A model generated the notes under the pieces. That model saw only the letters and a list, made by a program, of their open reading frames with translations. It was not told the DNA's origin and searched no databases. A stretch of DNA of 64,000 nucleotides, taken from Trichostrongylus colubriformis (taxonomy: Eukaryota; Nematoda; Chromadorea; Rhabditida; Trichostrongylidae). The stretch spans positions 51,974,873 to 52,038,872 of the forward strand of contig OZ022257.1 of NCBI GenBank assembly GCA_963978905.1, read 5' to 3'. Shown piece by piece: positions 10,701-22,700 of the stretch. Within the stretch, counting starts at the first letter, position 1. Each line of letters begins with the position of its first letter. The position numbers and the translations under genes are program-made.

Positions 10701-13700
10701 CGGTCCCAGTGGGCGGGGCCTCCGTGTAAAAGCCTCGTACCGCGTCCGCCGTGGTCGGAGACGCATTGTAGGAACAGAAGGTTACGTAAACAGTCCCACT
10801 CTCCGTTCCCAACGGCGGCGGAAGACGGGACGAGGCTTTTACACGGAGGCCCCGCCCACTGGGACCGCACTTTGTGGTGCTGTATCTCAGCCAGATTCAC
10901 ATTTTTTCGCGTGAAATTTTGCGTGAGGCCAACATTAGGCAAATACAACATAAACAGATGGGTAACACAAAAACTCATTTTCCGTGGACGATTCCTTTAA
11001 GCCATCCATGCTATGTTGAGATGTCTACATTGGGTCAGAAATTCTCGCTCGGTCGGCGACGATAGACGTATGTGTCTGAGAGGTGGAAGTCTGTAATCTC
11101 AAGATCAAGTGTTTGCGGCATAACCAAAAACTCTCTAACCTTCCACCTTTTGAAACTGTCACTGATAGAGATACGTCTAGTACCGTTCGATCTTAGCCCA
11201 CGTTGCTCTTTGAAACCTTGCCACTGCCCGTATGTCAAAATACTGATAAATACCAAACTCCTCTGTTCTGATTCAGACTAGATAGCACTCCGGCTGACAG
11301 ACAGCCCGATTTCACATCCACTTCTGGTGTGGGTTTAGTTTCCTTGTAAACTGTACGTAGAAACGACATAGTTGGGAAAGGTCTCCGGTCTGTGAAAACA
11401 GTACTTTGTCGCGATTGTAGTTTGAACGCAGAAAAACTTGGCCTCTGTAAGCTGCCCACGACTTTGCAGAGCGTTAAAGCATTGATGTTATGTGGACGTG
11501 AAAACGACGGATTGAGAAAGTCAAGTGCATTGGATGAGATTTGAGTGTCACCCAGAACAGTAACTCTTGTCAGCTTCGCACTATTGTTAGCGTTAGTGTC
11601 AGCAGGGTGGTGGCTCATCTGAGTCTCAACGTTATTGGCGAAACCTTGTACATTCATCGTGTTTCTCCAATGTACAATAACATCGTTAACATCGTTATTG
11701 TACATCGGAGAAACATGATGAATCGTTATTATTCATTGAAGGAAACTGGGAGATGACTAGCAATACGTATTCAAGAACATCTTGTTGGCGAAAGATTAGG
11801 TGACACAAGAACAACTCTAAACTTTTATGTGAAGTACCGAATTCTGACATGCGAGAATGAGATTTCTGCTAAGAGAGTGCTTCAGGTGTTTTAGATTCCC
11901 GCAAGAAATCCAGGTACGATCAACCGAAATGAGTGTTTATCTATCACGACTGATTTCTTGCTATTTGCTCCACATTGCAAGGTAATGATACAATGGAGAA
12001 TGCATACATGTCCCTTCAATACTATCTGTACAAGGACAGCATGGCATCTCCTATTCACTGACAATAACCGGCAAGTAGTGGCAGCGTTCCGTCCTTGCAG
12101 TGGTAGACTGGGTAAGTTCTCTTCTCTCGTACGGCGGTTTCTCTGATGTTCCGTCAGAACCGAATGGATTATATGAGCGAATACCCATATGCTTTTTATA
12201 ACTTAATATACTAAAATTGATTCGAGAACAAGTAGATCGACAGTACTGTCTCGAGTCCGTCTGAGTTTTTCTTTGTGATTGACCAGCAATAAATAAATAA
12301 ATAAACCGCTAGAGGGATGAGGCGTTTGGTGGTGTAGTGTATAAAATGCTAAATTTCGAGCCAGTTTTAGACCTTTGAGGAAGATGATCTGGTCGAAACA
12401 TCAGGTCGTCAATAAAAGTTTCACGCAAAAAGCTCGTTGGCATAGCAGAGAAAATTATAGTAAAGAGAACTTTGCATAAAGAGGTCAGGGAAAAAGTGAG
12501 TTTATTTAAAATACGGTTTTGAAAGGTGGTGTTGAAGGAATCGTGCATGGAAAAATGAGTCTTTACGTTTCCCATATATTTATGTTATATTTGTTCGATA
12601 AGGACCGCATGCAAAGCTCCAACCGAAAAAGTGAATCCGGCTCAGACACAGCTCCTTGAGGTGGAGGACGAGGGGCTGGTGCCCCACAGTAGATGCCCAT
12701 CCCGCCGTCCGCCGCGGTCGGGAACGGTAAGAGTGGAACTGTCTACTTATCTTTCTTCCCACTATGCGTCTACGACCGCAGCGGACGACGGGGAGGCTCT
12801 TTCCCCTCGGCTTCACTTGAAAAGCTGTATCTTAGCCGGATTCCCACTTTTTCATGTGAAACTTTACGTGCGACCGTTGTAAGGCACGCACAACATAATT
12901 ATATGAGTGACAGAGAAACTCGTTTTGTGCACGATTTTTTTGATGTACCAACAAGTACTGGAAGTTACTTAAGTGGCCATGTAAGTGCAAAGTACAGCTT
13001 CCGAGGAGCATGTATCGTAGTAAGGTCATCAGGATGTTTAACATCGGAAATACTCTAATATCAACTGAAAATTGGCAACTGCTTCAACATCCTTTCCATC
13101 GATCATGGAATGGAGTGCTTCACGATGTTCGAGCTCAGGGAATCGAGTTACATTATCCAGTGCTTCTCGGATAGGTTACGAGGGAAGGGGTACTCCATTG
13201 AACGTCGCACGCTTTGTATAACTGACGTGCAAACATTTTAAACTTCGAGCAGAATTAGCTTTTACATATCTAACCTGTCAATTGAGGCGTAAGTGGTGTA
13301 GTGACAGGTGACCGCACTCTCACACTCATGTTGCGGGGTTCAAATCCTGCATCAACGCCCGCACAGGCCAACCAGGCCTTCCATTTCTTCGAGGTCGGCG
13401 AGTCGGTATCAGACTCGCCTGGTAGGATAATAGCACTGACTTGTACATCGCTCGGTACCCGCAAGTTCATTCTGTGGACCAAATCGCACCCACCTGCCTT
13501 CACGATTCTGAATGTAGATGGAATGCGCGGCGCACCCCACAGATTAACGTCAGAAAAGAATACACTTCTATCTTCAACGTGTCGATCATGATATTTTAGA
13601 ATCGTTTAGAGGAATCTTCTCTCTGTAGGCTCAGAAAAGAATTCACATAGACCAAACCCACAACCCACCCATTTCCATAAATAAATAATATACACGAAAA

Positions 13701-16700
13701 GGGTGGATACTAAAAACTCCAAGTGTGCCACGCCGTCGGGCTTGCTGAACCCCTTGATCCTCTGTTAGTGAATCCTTTTAAGGATCCCCTATCACCTATT
13801 TTACCCCAACCACTGTCTTTGCAATTTGTCACGCAACCTGCAGCATGCGACGTGGTCCGCGCGCGTCAGGAGTACCGTATGTGGTTGGTTGGGTTCTGAG
13901 GTAATTACACGGAAATTGCATACGTTGTCCCTAACTCGCACGCACATTGTCAAACGCCGCAGTGTGGAATTCTGTTCTATCCCTCTATGTAGTTTTACGG
14001 GGGCATACATGTATACGACATCTATAACACATTACTGGCACGTCAGTCATGTAAGGCGTGATAATGCTCAAGGGTGTTACCCAGTCACATTGAACAAAAC
14101 GACCCCTCCCCCCATCCCTGCATCAGGATAGTGGCATCTCTCTTAGCTTCGCCATTATAGTTTGAGACATAACTTTTCTCACCGATAGCAATTCAAAAGA
14201 AAGGATAGTCTGAGCGGAGACAGATATGAAAATCACAAAAGCTGTCCCCGCAATATAGCTATTATTGAACATTTTGTGGAAATTTGCTGTAGCGATCAAT
14301 ATAGCCGCCACTGAAACACATAATAACGAATTTGTGGCTTACTCCTGAAATTAATAAACAGGATTGCGCGTTCTAGGGTGTGCCCCCGAATAACAGGCAT
14401 TGTCGGTGTCGGTTGCCATTTTCAACGTTGTGGTTTGATATTCGCGTCGTGGTCTTCAGCTGTGACGCAATTTTTGCAAGCTATAGTGTCGCCGCATGTG
14501 GTTAGCCCAACGGCGTACCTAACTCATAACTATCGCGTCGCACGCTGCTTGGCCTCGCTAAGATTCTGTCCTCATGGTACAAACCTATGAGTTCCCTGCG
14601 CGGTGAGTATTTAGAAGAGGGTCATCAAATTTAGTTTCCCATCACACACTCCAGCAGATAAGTAGTGGTGATGCACTACCCTGTGGCGTAGCCACAGACA
14701 CTTCTCAGACTACATAGAATTGCACAACTCATTTAAAGGCAGTACCACACCGAGCGTGTGAGTGAAGTGACGTCGGCATTGAATCAAGGGTGTGTGCACT
14801 CATGGCAGAAAATCGCTTCGCGGCGTCGCTTTTGTGGCGCCATCAGTACGACTTGCCGAATCGACTGCCCTTGGTAGCTTGGAAGAGCGTGGCTACGTCA
14901 CCTCTGAACTTCCACTCATGCCACACTGCATCCTGCACCCATGCAACCCTACCTCCTAGCACCCATGTCACACTGCCTCGCTTGAAGGCTGCCATGCCCT
15001 ACCACTGGTAATCGCACCCGCCGAGCCGCTCGTCGCGCGCGGCAACGCGAAAATTCGTCATAAGTGCACACACCCGTGAAGCAAAGACGGAGGGTCAGCT
15101 AACCAAGTGCGCTCGGCACCCATCAGCACTCCACACACACACGCTCTGCGTTGCGTAAGTCGCCGTCAAGTATGAATGGAGCCTTATATGAAAATAATTA
15201 GGTGCCGAAAATGTACTCGCTGATCCACCATTTTTATTACAATTATAATTCAAGGAATGTCGGAGGACATTGAATAAGAATATAGGGAAGTGTTCACCCT
15301 TTCAGAAAATATCTAACTCGATGTGGTTGTATGATGAACACTTCATGCGACCATTGGTCAACCCAGTGCATTCAAAAGCCGCGGGAACTTTTCAAACAGA
15401 CCAATAAGTTCAATAAAACGCACTCGCGCAAGTCCATGAAGCAAATCCGAGGCCACCATGCAACAAATTAAATATTATCCTTCGCGGTGTCCCCGGATGG
15501 CATCTGCAAATGTAGATATCAAAGGAGTAGGGAAGTACCAGATAGATTGAAAGATACGATCTAGAGTTAATAAGAAAAAATAACAAAAATAATCGAAGAA
15601 AATATAATCGTGTCAAAAGCTCACCTGAAAATTGCATTGAATGGCTGAATCCACGCGATGGTGCAAGCAATCACGCCCAACAAAGAATGTATCGATCCCG
15701 GGCGCCAGTTCTTAATAAGCTTCTTTTTTCGTGACCGTACGAGGTCATGCTAGTAGGAGGCGGTCAGCATGGCATTTGTCAAATGCGTCCACGCAATTCG
15801 CGTGGCGAGGTAACGCAGTGCGAGTGTCCTGTCGCGCACCCTAATTTGGTAAACGAATTGAACAGATGATTTGCAAAAAAGCGTGCAGTAAATGTCGTAT
15901 GGCGTACGATTGGTGACGAGTTTGACGCAATACAGTTAGTGCCGTAAGGGTGTTAAAAATCGCGCGAAAACGTGTTTTCGCTTTTTTATAGTTTTTTCGC
16001 CAATAATCGATTGATATTGATTTTTCTACTAAAGGTACATATGTTTTCGAATCAGCTCGTTGAGCTCTACAGGGTGGTACTACAAGTTTTTGATTTTCTT
16101 GAATTCGGTACTAGGCCATTTTCTCACATTCCGAAAAATTTGAGGGAAAATTCATCAAAATTTGATTAGCTGGCAGCGAAGTCTTCTCACAGCCCTTATC
16201 TAAGTTCACAGCTGTGTAGTGATTTCAAAGTTTCCCTCATTTCAGAAAAACCCCTGTTTCTTGTGTGGCCCTAAATAGCGCCTCCGTGTATACACTGTTA
16301 AATACTGACCAACTCATTTTCAGCCGCAGATTCCCCATTGAAATGTACACCGTTCGATTCCCCAGGGAAAATGCTATCGAACGATATATAAAAACCTTAA
16401 TGTTCATAAAATTCTTATTTTCCTCATTTCCAGCCTTTTCCTATTGCCAATCCACTTCTCGAGCTCTAGTCCGCCGCATCGATCGACGTGCATGGCCATG
16501 GGAAAGCTGTGGCGCCATCGTGACGACCCCGCGCTATCCACGTGCACGGCCGTGAGAAACTGCTCGGCACTCCGACGGGTCATCGATCGTGACCGCTCTC
16601 CCGCCGAGCAGGTTCCCACGGCCGTGCACGTGAGTAGCGCGGGGCCGTCACGATGGCGCCGTACCTTCCCCATAGCCATGCACGTCGATCGATGCCGCGC

Positions 16701-19700
16701 ACTAGAGTTTGAGAAGTCGACTGATGAAAGGAAAAGGCATGAAATGAGAAAAATAACAGATTTATCACCCCCAGGTTTTTATATATCATTCGATAGCATT
16801 TTTCGTGGGAAGTCGAACGGTCTACATTTTATTGGGGAATCTGCTGAGTTGGTCATTTTTTAACAGTGTATACACGGAGGCGCTGTTTAAGGCCACACTA
16901 ACAATAAGACAGGGGTTTCTCTGAAATGAGGGAAACTTTGAAATTCCTACACAGCTGTGAACTCAGATCAGGGATGTGAGAAGACTTCGCAGCCAGTTCA
17001 TCAATTTTCGAAGAAATTTTCCTTCAAACTTTTCAGAATGTGAGAAAATGGTCCAGTACCGAATTTAAGAAGATCAAAAACTTGTAGTACCACCTTGTAG
17101 AGCTCGACGAGCTGATTCGAAAACATCTACATGTTTATTAGAAAAAAATCAATATCAATCGATCTCTGGCGAAAAAACTATAAAAAAAGCGAAAACACGT
17201 TTTCGCGCGATTTTTAACGCTCTTACGGCACTAACTGTACCTTCGGCGTATTATTCCGAGGCAATGTGATAGGTGTGTAACTCCGAGGAAAGTGATGCAC
17301 GCCCACTCCCAGCCGACGCGTCAGTTTGAGGGCAGAGTCGCGCTACATGTTTGGGTCCTGATTACATTAGCACTCAGGTCGCTAGTCCACTCAACGCCAT
17401 ATATCATTCACTGGACCACCCCGTTTTTCTGTTTAATATATATATGAGGCCTGATATTGCCTCGTTTTGGGACCATGCACGGTCCAGTGGTAGGAATTTA
17501 CCCATTGCGATACAATACACCGAATCGAGACTATGAGCGATTACCGCGCTCAACCAAAAGATTCTTACCGCAACCACTTCAATTATAGCGATTCCTTACC
17601 AGTTCAGGACTTCGTCCTGGTACTGGGCCTCTCCATTGCCACTCATTCGCGATAATCATGCAGAATATACCGATTAATGAACCGAAGATTCCAAGAAGAT
17701 TCAGTGCACGATGACACTGGAAAAAAAGAATCTTTTTCTTTCTCAGCGTCTTCCGCATCTTATAATAAAAATGAATTTCTATTCCAGATGAAATCTACGG
17801 CAGGATTGTTGAGCGCAACAACAGATCATCAGCAGTATGCTCAATATCAGCATCAGACCTCCGTCGAGGAATGCTCAACGCTTGGAATGGCCGCCTTTTG
17901 GGTTGGAGAAGGGGGGGGGGCGTATATAGAGTTGCCTTTTCGAAACTTTTGCTACACAAATCCCAACACCCACGCAACATTGAGAAAATTTTGAGCCGGT
18001 TGGTCGATCTCTAGGGAATTGTCAATCGATAATCATACTCTGAACCAAGTGGCAGTAGTAGTATGATTATCGACTGATAAACCTTTTTAGGAAGACGGCT
18101 CGAGAATATAGACAAAGACAGCCCGCGTCTGCCGGAGCGGGGATTAGACAGTCCGCGCCTGCGGGGCGTGGGTTAGACAGCCCGCCTGCGGGGTGGGGTT
18201 AGACAGCCCGCTCCTGTGGGGGCGGGGAGGTTAGACAGCCCGCGTCTGCGGGGCGGAGGGGGGGGGGGGGGCGGGGGGCTGGTCGCGGAGAGGCGGAGAG
18301 TGGTACATAACTTCCATGACTTCCGAAGGATCGTCAACCGAAGACTCCTTCGGTGGGAAGGAGGAAAGGCTCGTAATTTTCAAAAAATGTTCTTGACGCC
18401 ACGTTCGACCCTGCTCCTTGTCCCATAGAGGAGAAAGAGGAGCAGAGATTCTGACTGAATCAGCGCCCATGCAATGGAGTTTCTGCACGAGAGGATATGT
18501 GGAAACAATCAGTATCTATCCAGAAAAGGAAATCGACTGGCGTGACTCACTTGGAACCACAACTTTTGTCCTAGTACCATTTTGGACGGACATGGACCTT
18601 CTTTATTACCAGCAAAGAGCATTCCCGTGGACAAAAATATCATCCATGATATTGTCATCAGAATGCCTATAATTTTCGAACGCTAGAGAAGACAATGCAT
18701 ACTTTGTAAAAGTTGGATTTTCTGTAGTAAAAATTAGTTTACACCAGGACCCGTGAGGAAGGCAGTAAACGATCAGTTGGTATGTTGTTCGAGACATTCT
18801 CCCTGCCACCGGTGCTTATCGCACCGATGCAGAGAGTGGCGCACTGATCAGTGAGCTTAAAGGGATGATACCAGGTCGAAGTGTCCATCTGCAATGAGAC
18901 AACAACCATTCAATGCGATTCGCGAAGCTAACTTCGAATCTGTACTCAAAATCTGCCAAACGTTTCTCGGAATGGAGTTGTGGAGCTTCTTTTGATGCAC
19001 CGTTCCCACATTTATAATGTTTCTCGCCCAGGTCTTAGATAAATACAAAAGTTGAGAGAACGCCAACAGCAGAGAGCACAGAGGTGGTCGTGGAGATATG
19101 TAGATACAGTCCATTTCAGAAACACTGATTGGGCGTGTCCTACGGACTTGAATGAACGTGTATCAAACTCTCTTAATTCTCTCACCCCGCCACACACTCT
19201 CACTCTCTCCACGTACTCTCACTCTCGCCATTCCCCAAGTCCGTGGGACACGCCCAATCAGTTTTTTCGAAATGGACTATAAGCGTGGGATGGGACCACG
19301 AATGGAATCTACATGAAGGCATATTTCTGGTTTTTTATGAGACTTTCTCTTTCATGTCTGGAAAACATCCCAAAAAGTGTTTTCATGTGCAATAATTGTT
19401 AGATTTGTTTCTCGCGTATCTCACTATACCTGTTTACCAGATTGAGGAGAACTTGTGCTCCAGCTTCCTTATATGAGCAGACTCCCGTAACGCACAAATT
19501 AGGCGTTGTTGCATAAAACGTATATGATAATCATGCTCCGGGGTAGAAGTACTCTATGCAAATTTTCAGCCGAATCAAGTTCTACACTCAAGTTCAGTGC
19601 GGCAGCCAAAAGCTTGTGCCATGGCGCATCCGATCCCCTGATCACGAAAATTCCACTGATTTCACGGAAAAACGCCTGTTTTGCGAAATATAGGCTCCCG

Positions 19701-22700
19701 GACATATGATGTAATAGTTTTATTCATTCAGAAAAACCTCCATAACTCCATTCAGGGAATCGCTTGATAAAATTTAAATACAAATTAAAAATCAGCGATC
19801 AGCGCCCAAAAGCACGTCGAATGACATGTGCTTCATTGCCAACGGCCACTTCGGCGTGGCACCCTCTTCCCTGACTAGCCTTCGAGGGTGCAAGTAGTGA
19901 TGAACAGATTCGTCGACTTACCTCCTTGAGGCAGTAGACCCTCGGGTGTCTATCCATATTTTATCCTCGTGCACTATCACGGCACTACACCCACTTGATT
20001 CGTGCTAGTCACTCCCACTTAGCTGGAGTGGGCGTGACTAGCATGGGTTCCTTCTGCCCCACAAAGGTAAGTCGAGTTATTCGATTGACACGAGGTGTGC
20101 CTCTGAAGGCATAACAAGGGTGGGACAGTGTTGTAGCGCGACTCTTGGCAAAATCCGCACTTCAAAGCTTCTCGCACACTATGGAGGTGTACACAGCTAG
20201 AACACGCCTGCAAGCTGCGACCGTGGCTATGCAGCGGTGTGGGAATACGGCTATGGTTGCGGCTCAGTTGGAGGGTGCATATCTGTGAAGTGTCTTGGTT
20301 GTCAAGCGGTGAGACTCACGGACTTTGATATCAATCAGGGCTCGTCCGAGAGATTTTCAGGTTTGCGCATAACTCGTGCGAGACCAACAAGGCCTGACTT
20401 TTATTTGATTCTCTGGCCATTTAATTTACCGAGTCACCGTTATGCTACCCCTCGTATTTGTATGCTCAACGTATTTGATTACACAGCTTTACCTTCTTCG
20501 AAAATTGAACAAGGTAGTAAAGGAAAATCGCAGGATTGAACATTATGCTACCCCTCGTATTTGTATGCTCAACGTATTTGATTACACAGCTTTACCTTCT
20601 TCGAAAATTGAACAAAGGAACAATTGAACAAAGGTAGTAAAGGAAAATCGCAGGATTGAACATTGCAAAAATTGAAGTTACCGATTTACTCCCACTTAGC
20701 TGGAGTGGGCGTGACTAGCATGGGTTCCTTCTGCCCCACAAAGGTAAGTCGAGTTATTCGATTGACACGAGGTGTGCCTCTGAAGGCATAACAAGGGTGG
20801 GACAGTGTTGTAGCGCGACTCTTGGCAAAATCCGCACTTCAAAGCTTCTCGCACACTATGGAGGTGTACACAGCTAGAACACGCCTGCAAGCTGCGACCG
20901 TGGCTATGCAGCGGTGTGGGAATACGGCTATGGTTGCGGCTCAGTTGGAGGGTGCATATCTGTGAAGTGTCTTGGTTGTCAAGCGGTGAGACTCACGGAC
21001 TTTGATATCAATCAGGGCTCGTCCGAGAGATTTTCAGGTTTGCGCATAACTCGTGCGAGACCAACAAGGCCTGACTTTTATTTGATTCTCTGGCCATTTA
21101 ATTCACCGAGTCACCGTTATGCTACCCCTCGTATTTGTATGCTCAACGTATTTGATTACACAGCTTTACCTTCTTCGAAAATTGAACAAGGTAGTAAAGG
21201 AAAATCGCAGGATTGAACATTGCAAAAATTGAAATTACCGTGTACTATTTTCAATAAGTCATTTCGAGATGGCAGTAGGGTACTTTCAGTAGTGTTATCT
21301 GCAAAAAAACCCATTGTCAAGCGTGTCGCCAGTCGAGTCACCTGCACTACAAGTGCTCTGCTCTTCCATTGAGAATTGGCAGTGCGGAAAGGGTATAGCT
21401 GCTACAAGCTGCAGCGAACTGAATCATTACGAGTGTCCTGGTCCTATCTACTGAATAACTTGTTCTGCCAAAGAATGAAATGTTTTCGGGCTGGAAGGAT
21501 AGATGATTCTCCACCTTGAAACTGATTCTCCACTCGACCAACGCCATTGACGAAAGCCACCAAAGAAGTTCGTGGCATCACGTAACGATCATTCGAGTGG
21601 TACTGAAGTTCTGTAAAAATATTTCAGATCATGTTGCGGCACAGCCACTCATACACGTCAAGTCACAAAGTCAATGGCAGATGTTATAGATAAAATACCA
21701 CGGATAGAACCTATGTTAATTTATTCCTAGTTTTTGGTGGAACGTTTATATTGCCAACAATGGGCCATAAAAAATTTCTGAAAATCCTCCCCTCGGCAGC
21801 GCTGGTCGCTGTGTGTGTTGATACTGGAGCCGCCCCCCCCCCCCCTCCTTCCTCCCCTCCCCCAAAAAAAAGGCGACAATCGATAGTCGTACCAAGTATA
21901 ACTATCGACTAACCACTCATCACTGGAGTGCTCATATACATGACATGAAATAATGGCATAACGCACCATCATTGACAAATCCACCAGATGCAAAAAGTAT
22001 GTAATACGAAGAAGTGAGTTTGAAAAGTTCCGGTCGATCAGGATTCAGGAGCTGCCTGAACAGAATGCTTTCACAATTTTTGCATTATTCTAATTGATTC
22101 GAATTTAGATGGGAGCTTGAGAAGGGGTTAAGCATTATATCGATCAAAACTTTTGAAAATATGACCTCCATCCCCAAATTAACAGTGACGATACGACCAT
22201 CCCTCAGGTGACTGATGTTTCACCGATCGATAATCGAAGTGCCACTACCTTGTACAAGGCATAATTATTGACCGGTAATCTTTTTAGCGAGCAGAAGGCC
22301 GCCTCGAAAATCACTAAAAACGAAAGGTCGTTGAGAATTCTGAGACGAATTTTTTGCTCTCAAAAACCCAAACTTTTCTTCTAATCAAACCTAAAATGAA
22401 ACACCTTGAGCGCTCCGCAGCGCATATTACGTGACCCTGGTCCAGCGGGTGAGGGGAGGACGCATTCAGCCTTCTGAAGGAATACAAAGGAAGAAGACAT
22501 CCGGTATCTTCTTTCCTCGAGAGATATTATACATTGAAGGTAGAGCCTAAAGACAGTGATAGGGATAATGTGGGTGATAAGGAACCCTTAAAAAAGACCT
22601 TGAAAACTAGGGGTCTATCTGCTATGAACAGTTCTTGGAAAACTTGGGAAATATCGCTTGCTCCCTCACCGAGACAGTGTTATGGATAACTTGTTGAGGT

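Larger units (their letters stand above)
9135..12465. mobile_element. Degraded Penelope-like retroelement region with inverted ends
   Basis: The edges are inverted copies of each other: 9135-9290 (TTCTCTACTATGCCAGCGAG, CGTTTCGACCAGACCGTCTT) against 12300-12465. Inside are GIY-YIG endonuclease remnants on the minus strand (9803-9890) and the plus strand (11715-11990), plus a minus-strand ORF at 11235-11705. Penelope-like elements carry a reverse transcriptase followed by GIY-YIG and often show inverted or partly tandem copies, which fits this layout. I could not find an intact reverse transcriptase. A palindromic TTAA element (10568-11000) inserted later. The class assignment is an inference from the endonuclease motif. 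Confidence 0.55.

Noticed and set aside
10568..11000. 136-codon open frames on both strands
   Set aside because: They are mirror images caused by the palindromic TTAA element, not genes. The same holds for the frames at 57625-58057.
13277..13350. Functional tRNA gene
   Set aside because: The B box and T stem are good, but the acceptor and anticodon stems do not pair and a SINE body follows.
18700..18809. Minus-strand stretch with LIVYCLPHG as an alternative exon F of gene 1
   Set aside because: The only GT after the HG codon gives a phase that does not match exon G.
20011..21240. Spliced-leader or 5S RNA repeat unit
   Set aside because: The tandem layout and an AAGGTAAGT suggested it, but no SL1-like leader, Sm site or 5S sequence is present.
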